Origin: Hyphomicrobiales bacterium
GTDB lineage: Bacteria > Pseudomonadota > Alphaproteobacteria > Rhizobiales > Rhizobiaceae
Direction: 5' to 3'
NCBI GenBank assembly: GCA_021775495.1
Contig: JAJFHT010000025.1
Span: forward strand, 1-44,523
DNA length: 44,523 nucleotides
Part shown: positions 34,063-42,706 of the stretch, one piece after another
Numbering within the stretch: position 1 is the stretch's first letter
How the letters are laid out: each line of letters opens with the position of its first letter
Program-made: the position numbers and the translations under genes
Notes under the pieces: generated by a model
What the model was told of the DNA's origin: nothing
Database searches by the model: none
What the model saw: only the letters and a program-made list of their open reading frames with translations

Positions 34063-35598
34063 TCATCCGAAAGCGTTCAGAACAGTGAACACGAGACCGG
34101 CAAGAATGGCGGCAGCCGGCACCGTAATGACCCAGGCAGCAACAATCGTGGTGAAATGAGCACGGCGGACCAGCCGGCGTTTGCTCCAATCCTCTTTTGC
34201 GATCCCCGGATCCTGCAAAGTGCTGTCCGCCGAAGTTGGTTTGTCCTTGAAGCTGTCTCGTTTTGCCGCTGCGGATTTCACGTATTCACGCCGGCGGCTG
34301 GACCTCGAGGTGTACCATTCCCGGAAAAATCCCACACCGAATACCGCACCAACCGCAATATGGGTTGAACTGACCGGCAGACCCAACCACGAGGCGATGA
34401 TGACGGTGATTGCCGCGGAAAGTGCAACACAATAGGCGCGCATCGGATTCAGCTTGGTGATCTGCTGGCCCACCATGCGGATCAGTTTCGGCCCGAACAG
34501 CAGCAAACCGAAAGAAATGCCGAGGGCACCGATCACCATCACCCAGAGCGGTATGACGACTTTTGCCGCAACCGTGCCGATGCCGGCAGTGTGGACGATC
34601 GCGGCGAGTGGCCCAACAGCATTGGCAACGTCGTTCGCCCCATGCGCAAATGACAGCAAGCATGCCGAAAAGATCAACGGCAGGCGGAACAACAGGCGCA
34701 GTGACTGATTGCGGTTTTCCAATCCTTCGGACTGTCGGCGAATGAGGGGATGCGAAATGAGCCAGGTAATCGCAAAAAAACCGATGCCGATTGCGGTCAC
34801 GTAGACCCAGTCAAGCCGGATGATCTTTTTCAGGCCCTTGGTTGCGAGATAGGCGGCAAAAGCACCCGCCATGATCGCAACCAGTATCGGGACCCAGCGG
34901 CGCGCTGCCGCTATCTTGTCTTCCTTGTAGATGATGTTGATCTTGATGAAGGCCAGAAACAGGGCCGCAATCACTCCGCCGAGGACCGGTGAGACAACCC
35001 AACTTGCAGCAATACTGGCCATTGTGGGCCAGTTGACAGCTGAAAACCCGGCTGCGGCAATTCCGGCACCCATGACACCGCCGACAACCGAATGGGTCGT
35101 TGAAACCGGTGCACCGATCCAGGTCGCCAGGTTGACCCAGAGAGCAGACGAAACAAGGGCGGCCATCATGGCCCAGATGAATATGTCCGGCTCGGCGATT
35201 GCCGTTGGATCTATGATGCTCTTTGAAATTGTGCTGACGACATCGCCGCCCGCGATGAGGGCGCCGGCGCTCTCGAAAACGGCGGCAATGACCAATGCAC
35301 CGCCCATGGTGAGTGCCCGAGAGCCCACCGCGGGCCCGACATTGTTGGCAACATCGTTCGCGCCGATATTGAGTGCCATATATGCACCGAGCGCGGCCGC
35401 TGCGACGATGATCACGGCGCGAGGTTCGCCAAATACGTAAATGCTGGCAATGATCGCGACCAGCGCCAGGAATGCCAATGCGATTCCCGGGCCGACAAGT
35501 CCGCGCGAGAGGAAGATCGTTGCTTCCTCGACACTGACAAGCTTGCCCAGATCCTTGTCGAGCGTTTTCTTTTTCAACTCGGGATGGACGGAAGACAT
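34063..35598 (-). CDS. pit: Inorganic phosphate transporter, Pit family
   Basis: This low-affinity phosphate (metal-phosphate) symporter has 511 residues and about ten to twelve membrane helices. The duplicated PHO4 signature is clear: ALNIGANDVANNVGPAVGSR in the N-terminal half and FAHGANDVANAVGPLAA in the C-terminal half, each followed by a PVSTTH or PVSSTH motif. A central charged loop (about 245-300) and a C-terminal cytoplasmic insert are typical of the longer PitA-like forms. The ATG at 35598 has only a weak ribosome-binding site. A hairpin-forming inverted repeat lies 18 nt upstream. No DUF47 partner is adjacent. Confidence 0.94.
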   Translation of the reverse strand: MSSVHPELKKKTLDKDLGKLVSVEEATIFLSRGLVGPGIALAFLALVAIIASIYVFGEPRAVIIVAAAALGAYMALNIGANDVANNVGPAVGSRALTMGGALVIAAVFESAGALIAGGDVVSTISKSIIDPTAIAEPDIFIWAMMAALVSSALWVNLATWIGAPVSTTHSVVGGVMGAGIAAAGFSAVNWPTMASIAASWVVSPVLGGVIAALFLAFIKINIIYKEDKIAAARRWVPILVAIMAGAFAAYLATKGLKKIIRLDWVYVTAIGIGFFAITWLISHPLIRRQSEGLENRNQSLRLLFRLPLIFSACLLSFAHGANDVANAVGPLAAIVHTAGIGTVAAKVVIPLWVMVIGALGISFGLLLFGPKLIRMVGQQITKLNPMRAYCVALSAAITVIIASWLGLPVSSTHIAVGAVFGVGFFREWYTSRSSRRREYVKSAAAKRDSFKDKPTSADSTLQDPGIAKEDWSKRRLVRRAHFTTIVAAWVITVPAAAILAGLVFTVLNAFG

Positions 35599-35615
35599 GG
35601 GCGGCGCTGATCCGT

Positions 35616-35635
35616 TGCGATTGTTTCAAATCGCA
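35616..35635 (-). repeat. Inverted repeat in the pit leader
   Basis: TGCGATT (35616-35622) and AATCGCA (35629-35635) form a perfect 7-bp repeat around a 6-nt loop. It ends 18 nt upstream of the pit start codon. It could be an operator or a leader hairpin affecting translation. It does not resemble the PhoB direct repeat. Confidence 0.4.
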
Positions 35636-35684
35636 TTAGGCAGTCCGACTTCCAGGGGCAATGGCTTCGCTCAAATCTAGGCGC

Positions 35685-36185
35685 TCAGGCGCAAGATTCC
35701 CGTGGATTAACGGCAAAATCGAGGATCAGTTCGGAAAGGTCCGGCTCTGCGACCAGCGCTGCAGCCTCATCCGGTGACACCCATTTGCGTTCTCTTTGAC
35801 CTTTTTCCGGCCAACGGTCGCCGATCCGGGAAACCTTGATCGGAAAGACCCGGACTTCGCAGCGCCGCTCAAATCCCGTGTTGAGCATCTTGCAATAATA
35901 GTAGCTTCCCACTTCGACCTGCGAGATTTCCCCGTGCAGTCCGGCTTCCTCAAAAGATTCACGCACCGCCGACTGCCACAGCGTCTCACCGGCTTCAGGC
36001 CACCCTTTGGGTAATATCCAGCGACCGGTGCCACGGCTGGTAACCAGCATGACTTCGATCCCGTCATCAGTCTGCCGCCACGGCAATGCCGCTACCTGGA
36101 CCAATGGAGCAGGCGCGCCAAGTATGCGGCGAACGGTTTCTGAAATCCTGTTTCGGGTGCTGTGCGCGAGTTTCATCCGACTCAT
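35685..36185 (-). CDS. NUDIX hydrolase
   Basis: This 166-residue pyrophosphohydrolase has a full NUDIX box that matches the consensus GX5EX7REUXEEXGU exactly, running from GWPEAGE to RESFEEAGL. Residue pattern and context (VMLVTSRGTGRWILPKGW) resemble diadenosine or diphosphoinositol polyphosphate phosphohydrolases, so a housecleaning role on nucleotide-like substrates is likely. It starts at ATG 36183-36185 without a strong ribosome-binding site; an ATG three codons later is also possible. It lies downstream of the MFS gene on the same strand. Confidence 0.92.
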   Translation of the reverse strand: MSRMKLAHSTRNRISETVRRILGAPAPLVQVAALPWRQTDDGIEVMLVTSRGTGRWILPKGWPEAGETLWQSAVRESFEEAGLHGEISQVEVGSYYYCKMLNTGFERRCEVRVFPIKVSRIGDRWPEKGQRERKWVSPDEAAALVAEPDLSELILDFAVNPRESCA

Positions 36186-36233
36186 GATGCCATTATCATA
36201 AGCCGAGATTGTCCCAAACTGATGTCCGTATGA

Positions 36234-36253
36234 TGAACACTCTTGTGTGTTCA
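36234..36253 (-). repeat. Inverted repeat spanning the MFS stop codon
   Basis: TGAACAC (36234-36240) and GTGTTCA (36247-36253) pair around a 6-nt loop. The right arm contains the MFS stop codon. There is no U-tract, so it is a weak terminator at best, and it could equally be an operator for the NUDIX gene 48 nt downstream. Confidence 0.35.
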
Positions 36254-37465
36254 GTCTGTTATGTCGCGTCGGCGCAGCAGTACAATTGCAAATCCGGTGG
36301 CAAACAGGATCGCGCCAATAATGAACCAGGCGCCCGGTAGATTAATCAGCGGTTGCTCCCGGGTCACTGCCGAAAGCACCATCGAGGCGCCCAGCGGTCC
36401 GATAATGATGGCCATTGAGTTGACGCTCGACAGCGTGCCCTGCAGCAATCCCTGTTCGTTGTCGGGTACGGTCTTGGAACAGATAGCGTTCAAGGCTGGC
36501 CCGGCAAGGGCATTGCCAAGTACGTGCAGCGCAATCAGCGGATAGACCATCCATCCAACAGTGGCGATTCCGTAAAGCGCCAGCGCGGTCGCCGACAAGA
36601 GAAATCCGACCGTGACCGTTGGCCATTCGCCGAACCGTTTGACGACCGGTCCGACCAACCCGCCCTGAACCGCGACGAACATCAGTCCGACAAATGCCAG
36701 TGACATGCCGGCATCGCCGACGTCCCAGCCGAAACGAAACTCCGTGTAAAGCACCCAAATGGCTTCCAGACCGCGCTGCGCGATATTGGTCAGAAACAGT
36801 GCGATCAGCAGCGGATAAAGCACCGGAAACCGGACCAGGCGCCGCAGGGCGCGGACAGGATTGGCGTCGGCCAGAACGAGGGGGCGCCGTTTGGCGACAG
36901 GTAATGATTCCGGCACGACCAGCCAGCCGAACAGAAAATTGGCGAATGCCAGAGCAGAGGCCAGGTAGAAAGGCAGCCGCAGGTCGATTTCACCCAGTAC
37001 GCCGCCAAGCAGCGGACCTATGATGAACCCAACGCCGAAGGCCGCTCCGATGTAGCCAAAATTGCGTGAGCGTTCCGCCGGTTCGGTGATGTCCGCCATA
37101 TAGGCATTTGCCGTCGTCATGGTGGCGCCGAGAATGCCGGCGGCAAGCCGTGCGGCAACCAGCCACCAAAGATTGGGAGCAAGAGCCATAATGACGTAGT
37201 CGATCGCCAGGCCGCCCTGAGCCAGGACCAGCACCGGTTTGCGACCATACGCGTCTGACAACAGGCCAAGAAACGGCGCAAACAGAAACTGCGCCAGCGC
37301 ATATACCGTGGCGATCAACCCGTAGATGAACGCCGCTTCGGAAATGCCGCCGGGCGACAGTTCCTCAATCAGTTTTGGCAGGATCGGCCAGGCCAGTCCG
37401 ACCCCGAGCATGTCGATGACGATCGTGGCGAGAATGAACGCTTTCGACGCGGTCCGGACAGACAT
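36251..37465 (-). CDS. MFS transporter (TetA-like, DHA1 drug/H+ antiporter family)
   Basis: This twelve-helix major facilitator (404 residues) has the DHA1 signature layout: FAPFLGLLSDAYGRKPVLVL in loop 2-3 and the family-C motif GAAFGVGFIIGPLLGG in helix 5. It is likely an exporter of drugs or metabolites driven by the proton gradient. The start at ATG 37465 gives an N-terminus typical of the family. No clear ribosome-binding site is seen, and the gene begins 17 nt after gpt, so translation is probably coupled to it. The resistance name reflects family only; the substrate is unknown. Confidence 0.9.
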   Translation of the reverse strand: MSVRTASKAFILATIVIDMLGVGLAWPILPKLIEELSPGGISEAAFIYGLIATVYALAQFLFAPFLGLLSDAYGRKPVLVLAQGGLAIDYVIMALAPNLWWLVAARLAAGILGATMTTANAYMADITEPAERSRNFGYIGAAFGVGFIIGPLLGGVLGEIDLRLPFYLASALAFANFLFGWLVVPESLPVAKRRPLVLADANPVRALRRLVRFPVLYPLLIALFLTNIAQRGLEAIWVLYTEFRFGWDVGDAGMSLAFVGLMFVAVQGGLVGPVVKRFGEWPTVTVGFLLSATALALYGIATVGWMVYPLIALHVLGNALAGPALNAICSKTVPDNEQGLLQGTLSSVNSMAIIIGPLGASMVLSAVTREQPLINLPGAWFIIGAILFATGFAIVLLRRRDITD

Positions 37466-37482
37466 CGGAGGTGTCTGTCGTT

Positions 37483-37980
37483 TCAGGCGGTCTGATCGTC
37501 GGCGATGGGTTTTTGATAGGAAAAGCCCATGTCCCAGGGGAAATAGATCCAAGTATCCTGACTGACTTCTGTCACGAATGTATCGATCATCGGCCGGCCC
37601 TTGGGCTTTGCATAAACCGTTGCAAAATGAGCCTTCGGTATCATCGCACGGGTAATCGAAGCCGTTTTCCCTGTATCGGTCAGATCATCGATGATCAGAA
37701 CCTGCTTGCCATCGTCTTTCAGCAGTTCGGGGCTGATTTCCTTCAGAACCTTCAACTCACCCTGATCGACATAGTCGTGATAGGACGCGATGCAGACGGT
37801 CTCGATGACGCGAATGCCCAATTCACGGGAAATGATTGCGGCAGGCACAAGGCCGCCGCGGGTTATGCAGACAATCGCGTTCCATTCGTCCTTCTGACTG
37901 GAAAGGCGCCATGACAAGGCGCGCGCATCCCGGTGAAACTGGTCCCACGAGACAGGAAAAGCCTTTTCGGGAAGGGACAT
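37483..37980 (-). CDS. gpt: Xanthine(-guanine) phosphoribosyltransferase
   Basis: This 165-residue purine salvage enzyme transfers the phosphoribosyl group of PRPP to xanthine or guanine. The PRPP loop is [13 protein letters not shown]. The early [16 protein letters not shown] segment and the final [16 protein letters not shown] match the alphaproteobacterial Gpt form, slightly longer than that of E. coli (152 residues). CCGGAG lies about 11 nt before ATG 37980. It is followed closely by the MFS gene and preceded by the universal stress gene on the same strand. Confidence 0.93.
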   Translation of the reverse strand: MSLPEKAFPVSWDQFHRDARALSWRLSSQKDEWNAIVCITRGGLVPAAIISRELGIRVIETVCIASYHDYVDQGELKVLKEISPELLKDDGKQVLIIDDLTDTGKTASITRAMIPKAHFATVYAKPKGRPMIDTFVTEVSQDTWIYFPWDMGFSYQKPIADDQTA

Positions 37981-38108
37981 TGGTGTAAACTCCGGCTGGT
38001 CGGTTTGATGACGGGCAACAAAGGTGACGCGGGATTTGCCGGAATTCGGGCACAATGGCAAGGCCTGGCGATTGTGAGGCCGCCAGGCAGGCGTGGCGAT
38101 GACGCCTG

Positions 38109-38948
38109 TCAGCGCGACATCAAGGTCAGTGTCGGCATCGATTCAAGCACGGTTCTGGTGACGCCACCAAACAGAATTTCACGCAACCGCATGTGGCTGT
38201 ACGCGCCCATCACCAGCAGGTCCGAACCGCTGTCGGACAAACGGTTCTCGATAATCGCGCTGACCGGCACATTGGCCGACTTTTGTGCTTCGATCATCAC
38301 ATTTGCGCCGTGACGCGCCAATGTTGCCGCGATTTCCGCACCAGCAACCGGCGCATCCGAATCTTTGGCGACCTCCGGATCAACAACCAGAATCTCCGTC
38401 AATTCGGCATTGATGATGAAAGGAAGGGCATCGAACACCGCCCGGGCCGCTTCCCGCCTGCCATTCCAGGCGATCAGGACCTTGCGCACGGTTTCAACCG
38501 GCTTGATGGCGTAGGGTACGAACAGAACGGGACGACCGGTGTCGAACAAGAGTGTCTCAAGCCCGGCGGTTGCGTTGTCGTCGGTGTCCGGGCTGGCCTG
38601 TTGCACAATCACCAGATCAGCGCAGAACGCACTTGAGAGCGCAGCGAATGAAGCGTTTCTATCGAACAGCGGCAAATCTCGCCATTCTGCGGAGACCCCG
38701 GCCGCCTCTGAGCCATCGGTGAAGCGCTTGGCGATGGCATCGGTGCGTTCCTGCGCCTGTTTCTGGGCGGTCTTGAAATAATTGGCGTCCGGAATTCCCA
38801 ACGGCATCGCATAATCGACGGGTGCCGGTTCGGCGTGAACCCCGACGAGATGGCTGCCGTGCTGCACACAAAGAGGCAGGGCTGCTTTCAGAACCTGGTC
38901 GCTGTCGGTTTCGCCACGCAGCACAGCCAGTATTGTCTTGTAACTCAT
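38109..38948 (-). CDS. Universal stress protein (tandem UspA domains)
   Basis: This 279-residue cytoplasmic protein has two UspA-type domains. The N-terminal one ([18 protein letters not shown]) looks degenerate. The C-terminal one keeps the ATP-binding pattern [17 protein letters not shown]. Usp proteins help survival under oxygen limitation and other stress. GGGAG precedes the ATG. An FNR/FixK-like box lies about 60 nt upstream, giving a likely route of control by low oxygen. Confidence 0.9.
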   Translation of the reverse strand: MSYKTILAVLRGETDSDQVLKAALPLCVQHGSHLVGVHAEPAPVDYAMPLGIPDANYFKTAQKQAQERTDAIAKRFTDGSEAAGVSAEWRDLPLFDRNASFAALSSAFCADLVIVQQASPDTDDNATAGLETLLFDTGRPVLFVPYAIKPVETVRKVLIAWNGRREAARAVFDALPFIINAELTEILVVDPEVAKDSDAPVAGAEIAATLARHGANVMIEAQKSANVPVSAIIENRLSDSGSDLLVMGAYSHMRLREILFGGVTRTVLESMPTLTLMSR

Positions 38949-39005
38949 GATGGTCTCCCAGTTACCGGAATGGCAGGAGAATCACATGACCAGGCTGTGC
39001 CCGCA

Positions 39006-39019
39006 TTGACCTTGGTCAA
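39006..39019 (-). promoter_or_regulatory. FNR/FixK/Nnr-like box upstream of the universal stress gene
   Basis: TTGACCTTGGTCAA is a perfect palindrome of form TTGAC-N4-GTCAA, close to the CRP/FNR-family consensus TTGAT-N4-ATCAA. If centred at -41.5, transcription would start near 38971, about 22 nt before the universal stress ATG. Confidence 0.6.
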
Positions 39020-39044
39020 AGCAGGTAAGCTGTTGAAAAATCGG

Positions 39045-39794
39045 CTAACTCGGTTTTGCCGATTCAGCCAGTTCGGCAAGCATCTCGATGACTGCGCCTT
39101 TCGCAGTGTCCAGCGGTTCGGTGGCGCGGGCGCGAATGACGATTTCGGTCCAGAATTTTCCGTCTTCGAATTTCGGATAGGAGCCGATAATCGTTTCCGG
39201 GTAGCTTTCCTGAATCCTGCCAAGTCCTTCGCCGATCGTGCCTTCGCCGTGCGGGCAGTGCACCGTTTCGGAGAGCAGCTTGCTGCCGGTTCTAAGCGTC
39301 GGCAGGACATTATCGAGCATGGCCTGGAATATCGCCGGCACGCCAGCCATGACGTAAACGTTCTCGATGACAAATCCAGGCGCGATCGAAACCGGATTGG
39401 CGATGTGGCGCGCCCCCTTCGGCATGCGCGCCATGCGCTTTCTGGCGTCGGTAAACTCCATCCCCCTGGCGGCATAGGTTTCGGCCAGCATGGCATAGGC
39501 CTGCTCGTCGTAACCGCAGGGAAGATCAAACGCCTTGGACACGGAGTCTGCGGTGATATCATCATGCGTCGGGCCGATGCCGCCGGTCGTGAACACATAA
39601 TCACAACGCGGGCGCAACGCGTTGACGGCTTCGACAATGGCGTCGGTGTCGTCGGCAACGATGCGGACTTCCGCAAGGTCGATACCCACAGCCGTCAGAA
39701 CGCTCGCCAAATGGCCGATGTTCTTGTCCTTTGTCCGGCCGGACAGGATTTCATCACCGATAACGATCATTGCGGCGGTGACGATGTCAGACAT
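39045..39794 (-). CDS. CinA N-terminal (MoCF-biosynth) domain protein
   Basis: This 249-residue protein consists of the molybdopterin-binding-like domain found at the N-terminus of CinA. AMIVIGDEILSGRTKDKN, VFTTGGIGPTHDDITADSV and GVPAIFQAML are the landmarks. The C-terminal PncC deamidase domain of full CinA is absent, as is usual for this short form in rhizobia. CinA-type domains are reported to have ADP-ribose pyrophosphatase activity; whether this one does is not known. CGGAG precedes the ATG. Confidence 0.9.
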   Translation of the reverse strand: MSDIVTAAMIVIGDEILSGRTKDKNIGHLASVLTAVGIDLAEVRIVADDTDAIVEAVNALRPRCDYVFTTGGIGPTHDDITADSVSKAFDLPCGYDEQAYAMLAETYAARGMEFTDARKRMARMPKGARHIANPVSIAPGFVIENVYVMAGVPAIFQAMLDNVLPTLRTGSKLLSETVHCPHGEGTIGEGLGRIQESYPETIIGSYPKFEDGKFWTEIVIRARATEPLDTAKGAVIEMLAELAESAKPS

Positions 39795-39975
39795 TTCAGG
39801 CTCCGATCAGGACAGGATGGTTTCCCCAGTCCCGGCAATACATTTAGCAGAAGCCCCGGGCAAGCGTTCTCGATTGGTGAACGAAGTGTCTTCGCATCGC
39901 AGCCTTACGTGAGTACGCCGATGGCCTATGTCCGGGTGCCGGACAATTTTGTCTGCGGCCAAACGGAGATTTTTC

Positions 39976-40575
39976 ATGGCTAAGGTACTGGTACTTTATT
40001 ATTCGAGCTGGGGGCATATGGAAGCGATGGCCAATGCTGCGGCCGAAGGTGCACGGCAGGCAGGTGCCGATGTCGTGGTCAAACGCGCGCCGGAAATCGT
40101 GCCTGAGGAGGTTGCGAAAGCAGCACATTACAAACTCGATCAACCGGCTGAAATCGCCACACCCGATGAGCTTGCCGACTATGATGCCATCATTTTCGGC
40201 ATTTCGACGCGGTACGGCGCGATGGCGGCGCAGATGAAAAATCTACTGGATCAGACCGGTGCCTTGTGGATGCGCGGAGCGCTGGTAGGCAAGGTCGGTT
40301 CGGTGATGTGTTCAACAGCCACGCAGCATGGCGGACAGGAAATGGCGCTGATCTCGACGCAGGTGTCGCTGCAGCACCACGGCATGGTGATTGTCGGACT
40401 GCCCTATGCCTTTCAGGGGCAAATGGGCCTCGATGAAGTCAAGGGCGGATCGCCTTATGGCGCAACAACCATGTCGGATGGTGATGGCTCCAGAATGCCG
40501 AGTGCCGTAGAGCTTGAAGCGGCCAGCTGGCAGGGTGGGCATGTGGCTAAAATTGCCGCGAAGCTGATTGCCTAG
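39976..40575 (+). CDS. wrbA: NAD(P)H:quinone oxidoreductase, WrbA family
   Basis: This 199-residue flavodoxin-like FMN enzyme performs two-electron quinone reduction and protects against redox cycling. The FMN phosphate loop is [32 protein letters not shown] and [15 protein letters not shown] contact the flavin ring. GSPYGATTM is a WrbA hallmark. ACGGAG precedes the ATG at 39976; a longer start at 39928 is not supported. It ends before a hairpin shared with the convergent DUF1761 gene. Confidence 0.95.
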   Translation: MAKVLVLYYSSWGHMEAMANAAAEGARQAGADVVVKRAPEIVPEEVAKAAHYKLDQPAEIATPDELADYDAIIFGISTRYGAMAAQMKNLLDQTGALWMRGALVGKVGSVMCSTATQHGGQEMALISTQVSLQHHGMVIVGLPYAFQGQMGLDEVKGGSPYGATTMSDGDGSRMPSAVELEAASWQGGHVAKIAAKLIA

Positions 40576-40593
40576 TCAGGGATTTTGACAATG

Positions 40594-40615
40594 GGGCGGT
40601 TATGGCGAACCGCCC
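40594..40615. terminator. Hairpin between wrbA and the DUF1761 gene
   Basis: GGGCGGTT (40594-40601) and AACCGCCC (40608-40615) form a perfect 8-bp stem with a 6-nt loop between convergent stops. The plus-strand T-run comes about 15 nt later, so termination is likely but not textbook. Confidence 0.65.
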
Positions 40616-40642
40616 GATGGCGCTATCGTTTTGATAAACTGT

Positions 40643-41026
40643 TTAAAGCGCACCCTGGCAAACAATCATGATTGCTCCGGCGACAACGATGTAAAAGAAA
40701 TCGACGGTAATGGCGTAGCTGGATTTTCGCACAAAACCCCCCATCGATGCCGTAAACGTTGCCACGGCGAGTATCGCCAGAATTGCTGTCAACAGAGCGT
40801 GGGTCACTGCCGTCACACCGACTACAAGCGCCAGCAGGAACAAGGCAGCCAATTGCGTAACCATGGCGAACATGGGGAGTTTGTCGGGACGGTTGAGGCT
40901 CACACCGGAACCCTCCGCCCAACGTGTTCCGAAGAGTTTAGGGCTGTACCAGGCCCAGCCGACGAGGAAAGCAACTACCGTTCCAGCGATCACGGCCAGC
41001 CAGTTGACATTGCCGAGTGATTCCAT
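40643..41026 (-). CDS. DUF1761 membrane protein
   Basis: This 127-residue membrane protein has four hydrophobic segments. The DUF1761 start is VNWLAVIAGTVVAFLVGWAW, followed by WYSPKLFGTRWAEGSG, the conserved family motif. Function unknown. GGGAGAGAG precedes the ATG at 41026. A strong dyad upstream (41073-41133) suggests it is tightly controlled by a repressor not encoded in this window. Confidence 0.87.
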   Translation of the reverse strand: MESLGNVNWLAVIAGTVVAFLVGWAWYSPKLFGTRWAEGSGVSLNRPDKLPMFAMVTQLAALFLLALVVGVTAVTHALLTAILAILAVATFTASMGGFVRKSSYAITVDFFYIVVAGAIMIVCQGAL

Positions 41027-41071
41027 TGCGTCTCTCTCCCGATGTCCAATCGCGGTTTTCGAATTTGGTCT

Positions 41072-41133
41072 TTGTTCAACCAATTGGATGAATATATATG
41101 TTTTCTTAAATTGTCTACCGTTTGGTTGAACAA
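41072..41133 (-). promoter_or_regulatory. Two-part dyad operator/promoter of the DUF1761 gene
   Basis: TTGTTCAACCAA (41072-41083) recurs inverted as TTGGTTGAACAA (41122-41133), a perfect 12-bp repeat with 38 nt between. The left copy is itself the first half of the 18-bp near-palindrome TTCAACCAATTGGATGAA (41075-41092, 8 of 9 pairs). On the minus strand the AT-rich stretch between (ATATATATT) can supply a -10. The arms therefore flank the promoter, as in repression by ArsR-, MarR- or TetR-type dimers. Confidence 0.6.
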
Positions 41134-41216
41134 CTGGCCATTTGTAATGGAGATTATTGTGGGGCAGGGTCGCAGTTGTATCGGTGTTGGCGATTGGCTA
41201 GAGACAGATCAGCTGT

Positions 41217-41302
41217 GCGGACGTGGTGGAATCGGTAGACACAAGGGACTTAAAATCCCTCGGCCCTAGGCTGTGCGGGTTCGAGTCCCGCCGTCCGCAC
41301 CA
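41217..41302 (+). tRNA. tRNA-Leu (anticodon UAA)
   Basis: The sequence folds as a class II tRNA. Acceptor GCGGACG pairs with CGTCCGC, with discriminator A and an encoded CCA. The D-arm contains TGGTGGAATCGGTAGACA. The anticodon stem AGGGA/TCCCT encloses CTTAAAA (anticodon TAA). A long variable arm and the T-arm GCGGGTTCGAGTCCCGC complete it. No integrase or duplicated 3' end is seen nearby. Confidence 0.97.
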
Positions 41303-41390
41303 GCAATCCAAATCCCCCATGCCCGCTCGCCCTTCGACCCCCGGGCCCGTTTTGGCTATGATGCTGCCTGACAGCGCAAGGTGAGACGAC

Positions 41391-42581
41391 ATGACGGTGG
41401 ATACCGACACCACGGCAGTGCCTGACGGCAAAGTCGATCAGGAGATTATTTCGGATCTGATCGACTGGATGATCGACGGTGCGCCGCCGAGCGCCAATGC
41501 GCGGGAAATCATCGAGGGGATTTGCAACCGGCTAATTGCCGCCGGGGTTCCGATCGCCCGGTTTGTGCTGTTTATCTACACGCTGCATCCCAATATCAGT
41601 GGGCGCCGGTTTGCCTGGACCCCAGAAGACGGTCTGGATCTTGCCGAAGCCAGGATGGGGCTGTTTTCCACCGAGGAATACACCAACAATCCGTTGCCGA
41701 CGGTGATTGACACGAGGACGCCCGTCAGGCGGAAACTGCACGATCCCGATTGTCCCGATGACTACAAGATCCTGGGTGAGCTTCGCGAACGGGGAATCAC
41801 CGACTATTTTCTGCAGCCGCTGGTTTTCACTACGGGAGAAACCCACGCGGTCAGCTGGTCGTCGAAAGCCGAAAAGGGGTTTTCCGACGAGGCGGTCGCG
41901 GCGCTTGAGCGGGTGTACCGGCCACTGGCGCGGCTGACGGAAATCTACATGCTGCGTCTGAACGCCGCCAATCTGCTGTCGGTCTATGTCGGCCGCGGCA
42001 GCGGCGATCAGATCCTGCAGGGAAGGGTGCATCGGGGTGACGGTGAGGAAATCCAGGCCGTTATCCTGTTTGTCGATATCGCCAATTTCACCATGATGTC
42101 CAACACCATGGCCGGCGAGGATATTGTCGGCATGCTCAACGACGTGTTCGACGCTCTCGTACCGCCGGTGGAGGAAGCAGGCGGCGAGATTTTGAAATTC
42201 CTGGGTGACGGTTTTTTTGCGATTTTTCCGATTTCCGGCGACGAAGATATCGCCGTGGCAGCAAAGGCGGCGACGGATGCTGTCGATCAAGGCGAGGCAG
42301 CGCTCGCGGCGCTTCCGATCGGCGAATCGGTCGCCTTTCGATCGGCCGTCCATTGCGGCCGATTTCATTTCGGTAATATTGGCGGAGCCAACCGGCTTGA
42401 TTTCACCGCGATCGGGCGCTCGGTGAATTACACCGCACGACTGCTGGTTTCAGCATCGGAACTGGGTCAAAGCCGCGTTCTTTCGCGCCGGATCGCCGAC
42501 GCCCTTCAGCAAAAACCGGCGCTGGCCGGAGAGGCGGAGTTCAAGGGATTTGAAGGTATGCAGAAAGTCTATTCTTTCTGA
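41391..42581 (+). CDS. Class III adenylate cyclase with N-terminal sensory-like domain
   Basis: This 396-residue soluble cyclase makes cyclic AMP. The N-terminal about 190 residues form a domain common in rhizobial cyclases, with no membrane helices. The catalytic domain is complete. Metal-binding residues are Asp229 (FVDIANF) and Asp273 (FLGDGFF). Adenine-selecting residues are Lys269 and Asp337 (RLDFTAIG). Transition-state residues are Asn346 and Arg350 (VNYTAR). These residues favour ATP over GTP. AAGGTGAGA precedes the ATG. It lies 88 nt after the tRNA gene. What signal the N-terminal domain reads is unknown. Confidence 0.93.
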   Translation: MTVDTDTTAVPDGKVDQEIISDLIDWMIDGAPPSANAREIIEGICNRLIAAGVPIARFVLFIYTLHPNISGRRFAWTPEDGLDLAEARMGLFSTEEYTNNPLPTVIDTRTPVRRKLHDPDCPDDYKILGELRERGITDYFLQPLVFTTGETHAVSWSSKAEKGFSDEAVAALERVYRPLARLTEIYMLRLNAANLLSVYVGRGSGDQILQGRVHRGDGEEIQAVILFVDIANFTMMSNTMAGEDIVGMLNDVFDALVPPVEEAGGEILKFLGDGFFAIFPISGDEDIAVAAKAATDAVDQGEAALAALPIGESVAFRSAVHCGRFHFGNIGGANRLDFTAIGRSVNYTARLLVSASELGQSRVLSRRIADALQQKPALAGEAEFKGFEGMQKVYSF

Positions 42582-42706
42582 CGCAAGCGGACCGGGCTCT
42601 TCGGTATGAAAGTCCCGGCAAGTGTTTTATAGACAGATTTTCCACGGTGGGCAGTTCGCATTCGGATTGCTCTCAGCGTTTTTGTCTTCAACCAGAGATT
42701 TCCCTT

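Noticed and set aside
41217..41302. tRNA-Leu as an integration site for a mobile element
   Set aside because: No integrase, duplicated tRNA 3' end or compositional shift is visible on either side.
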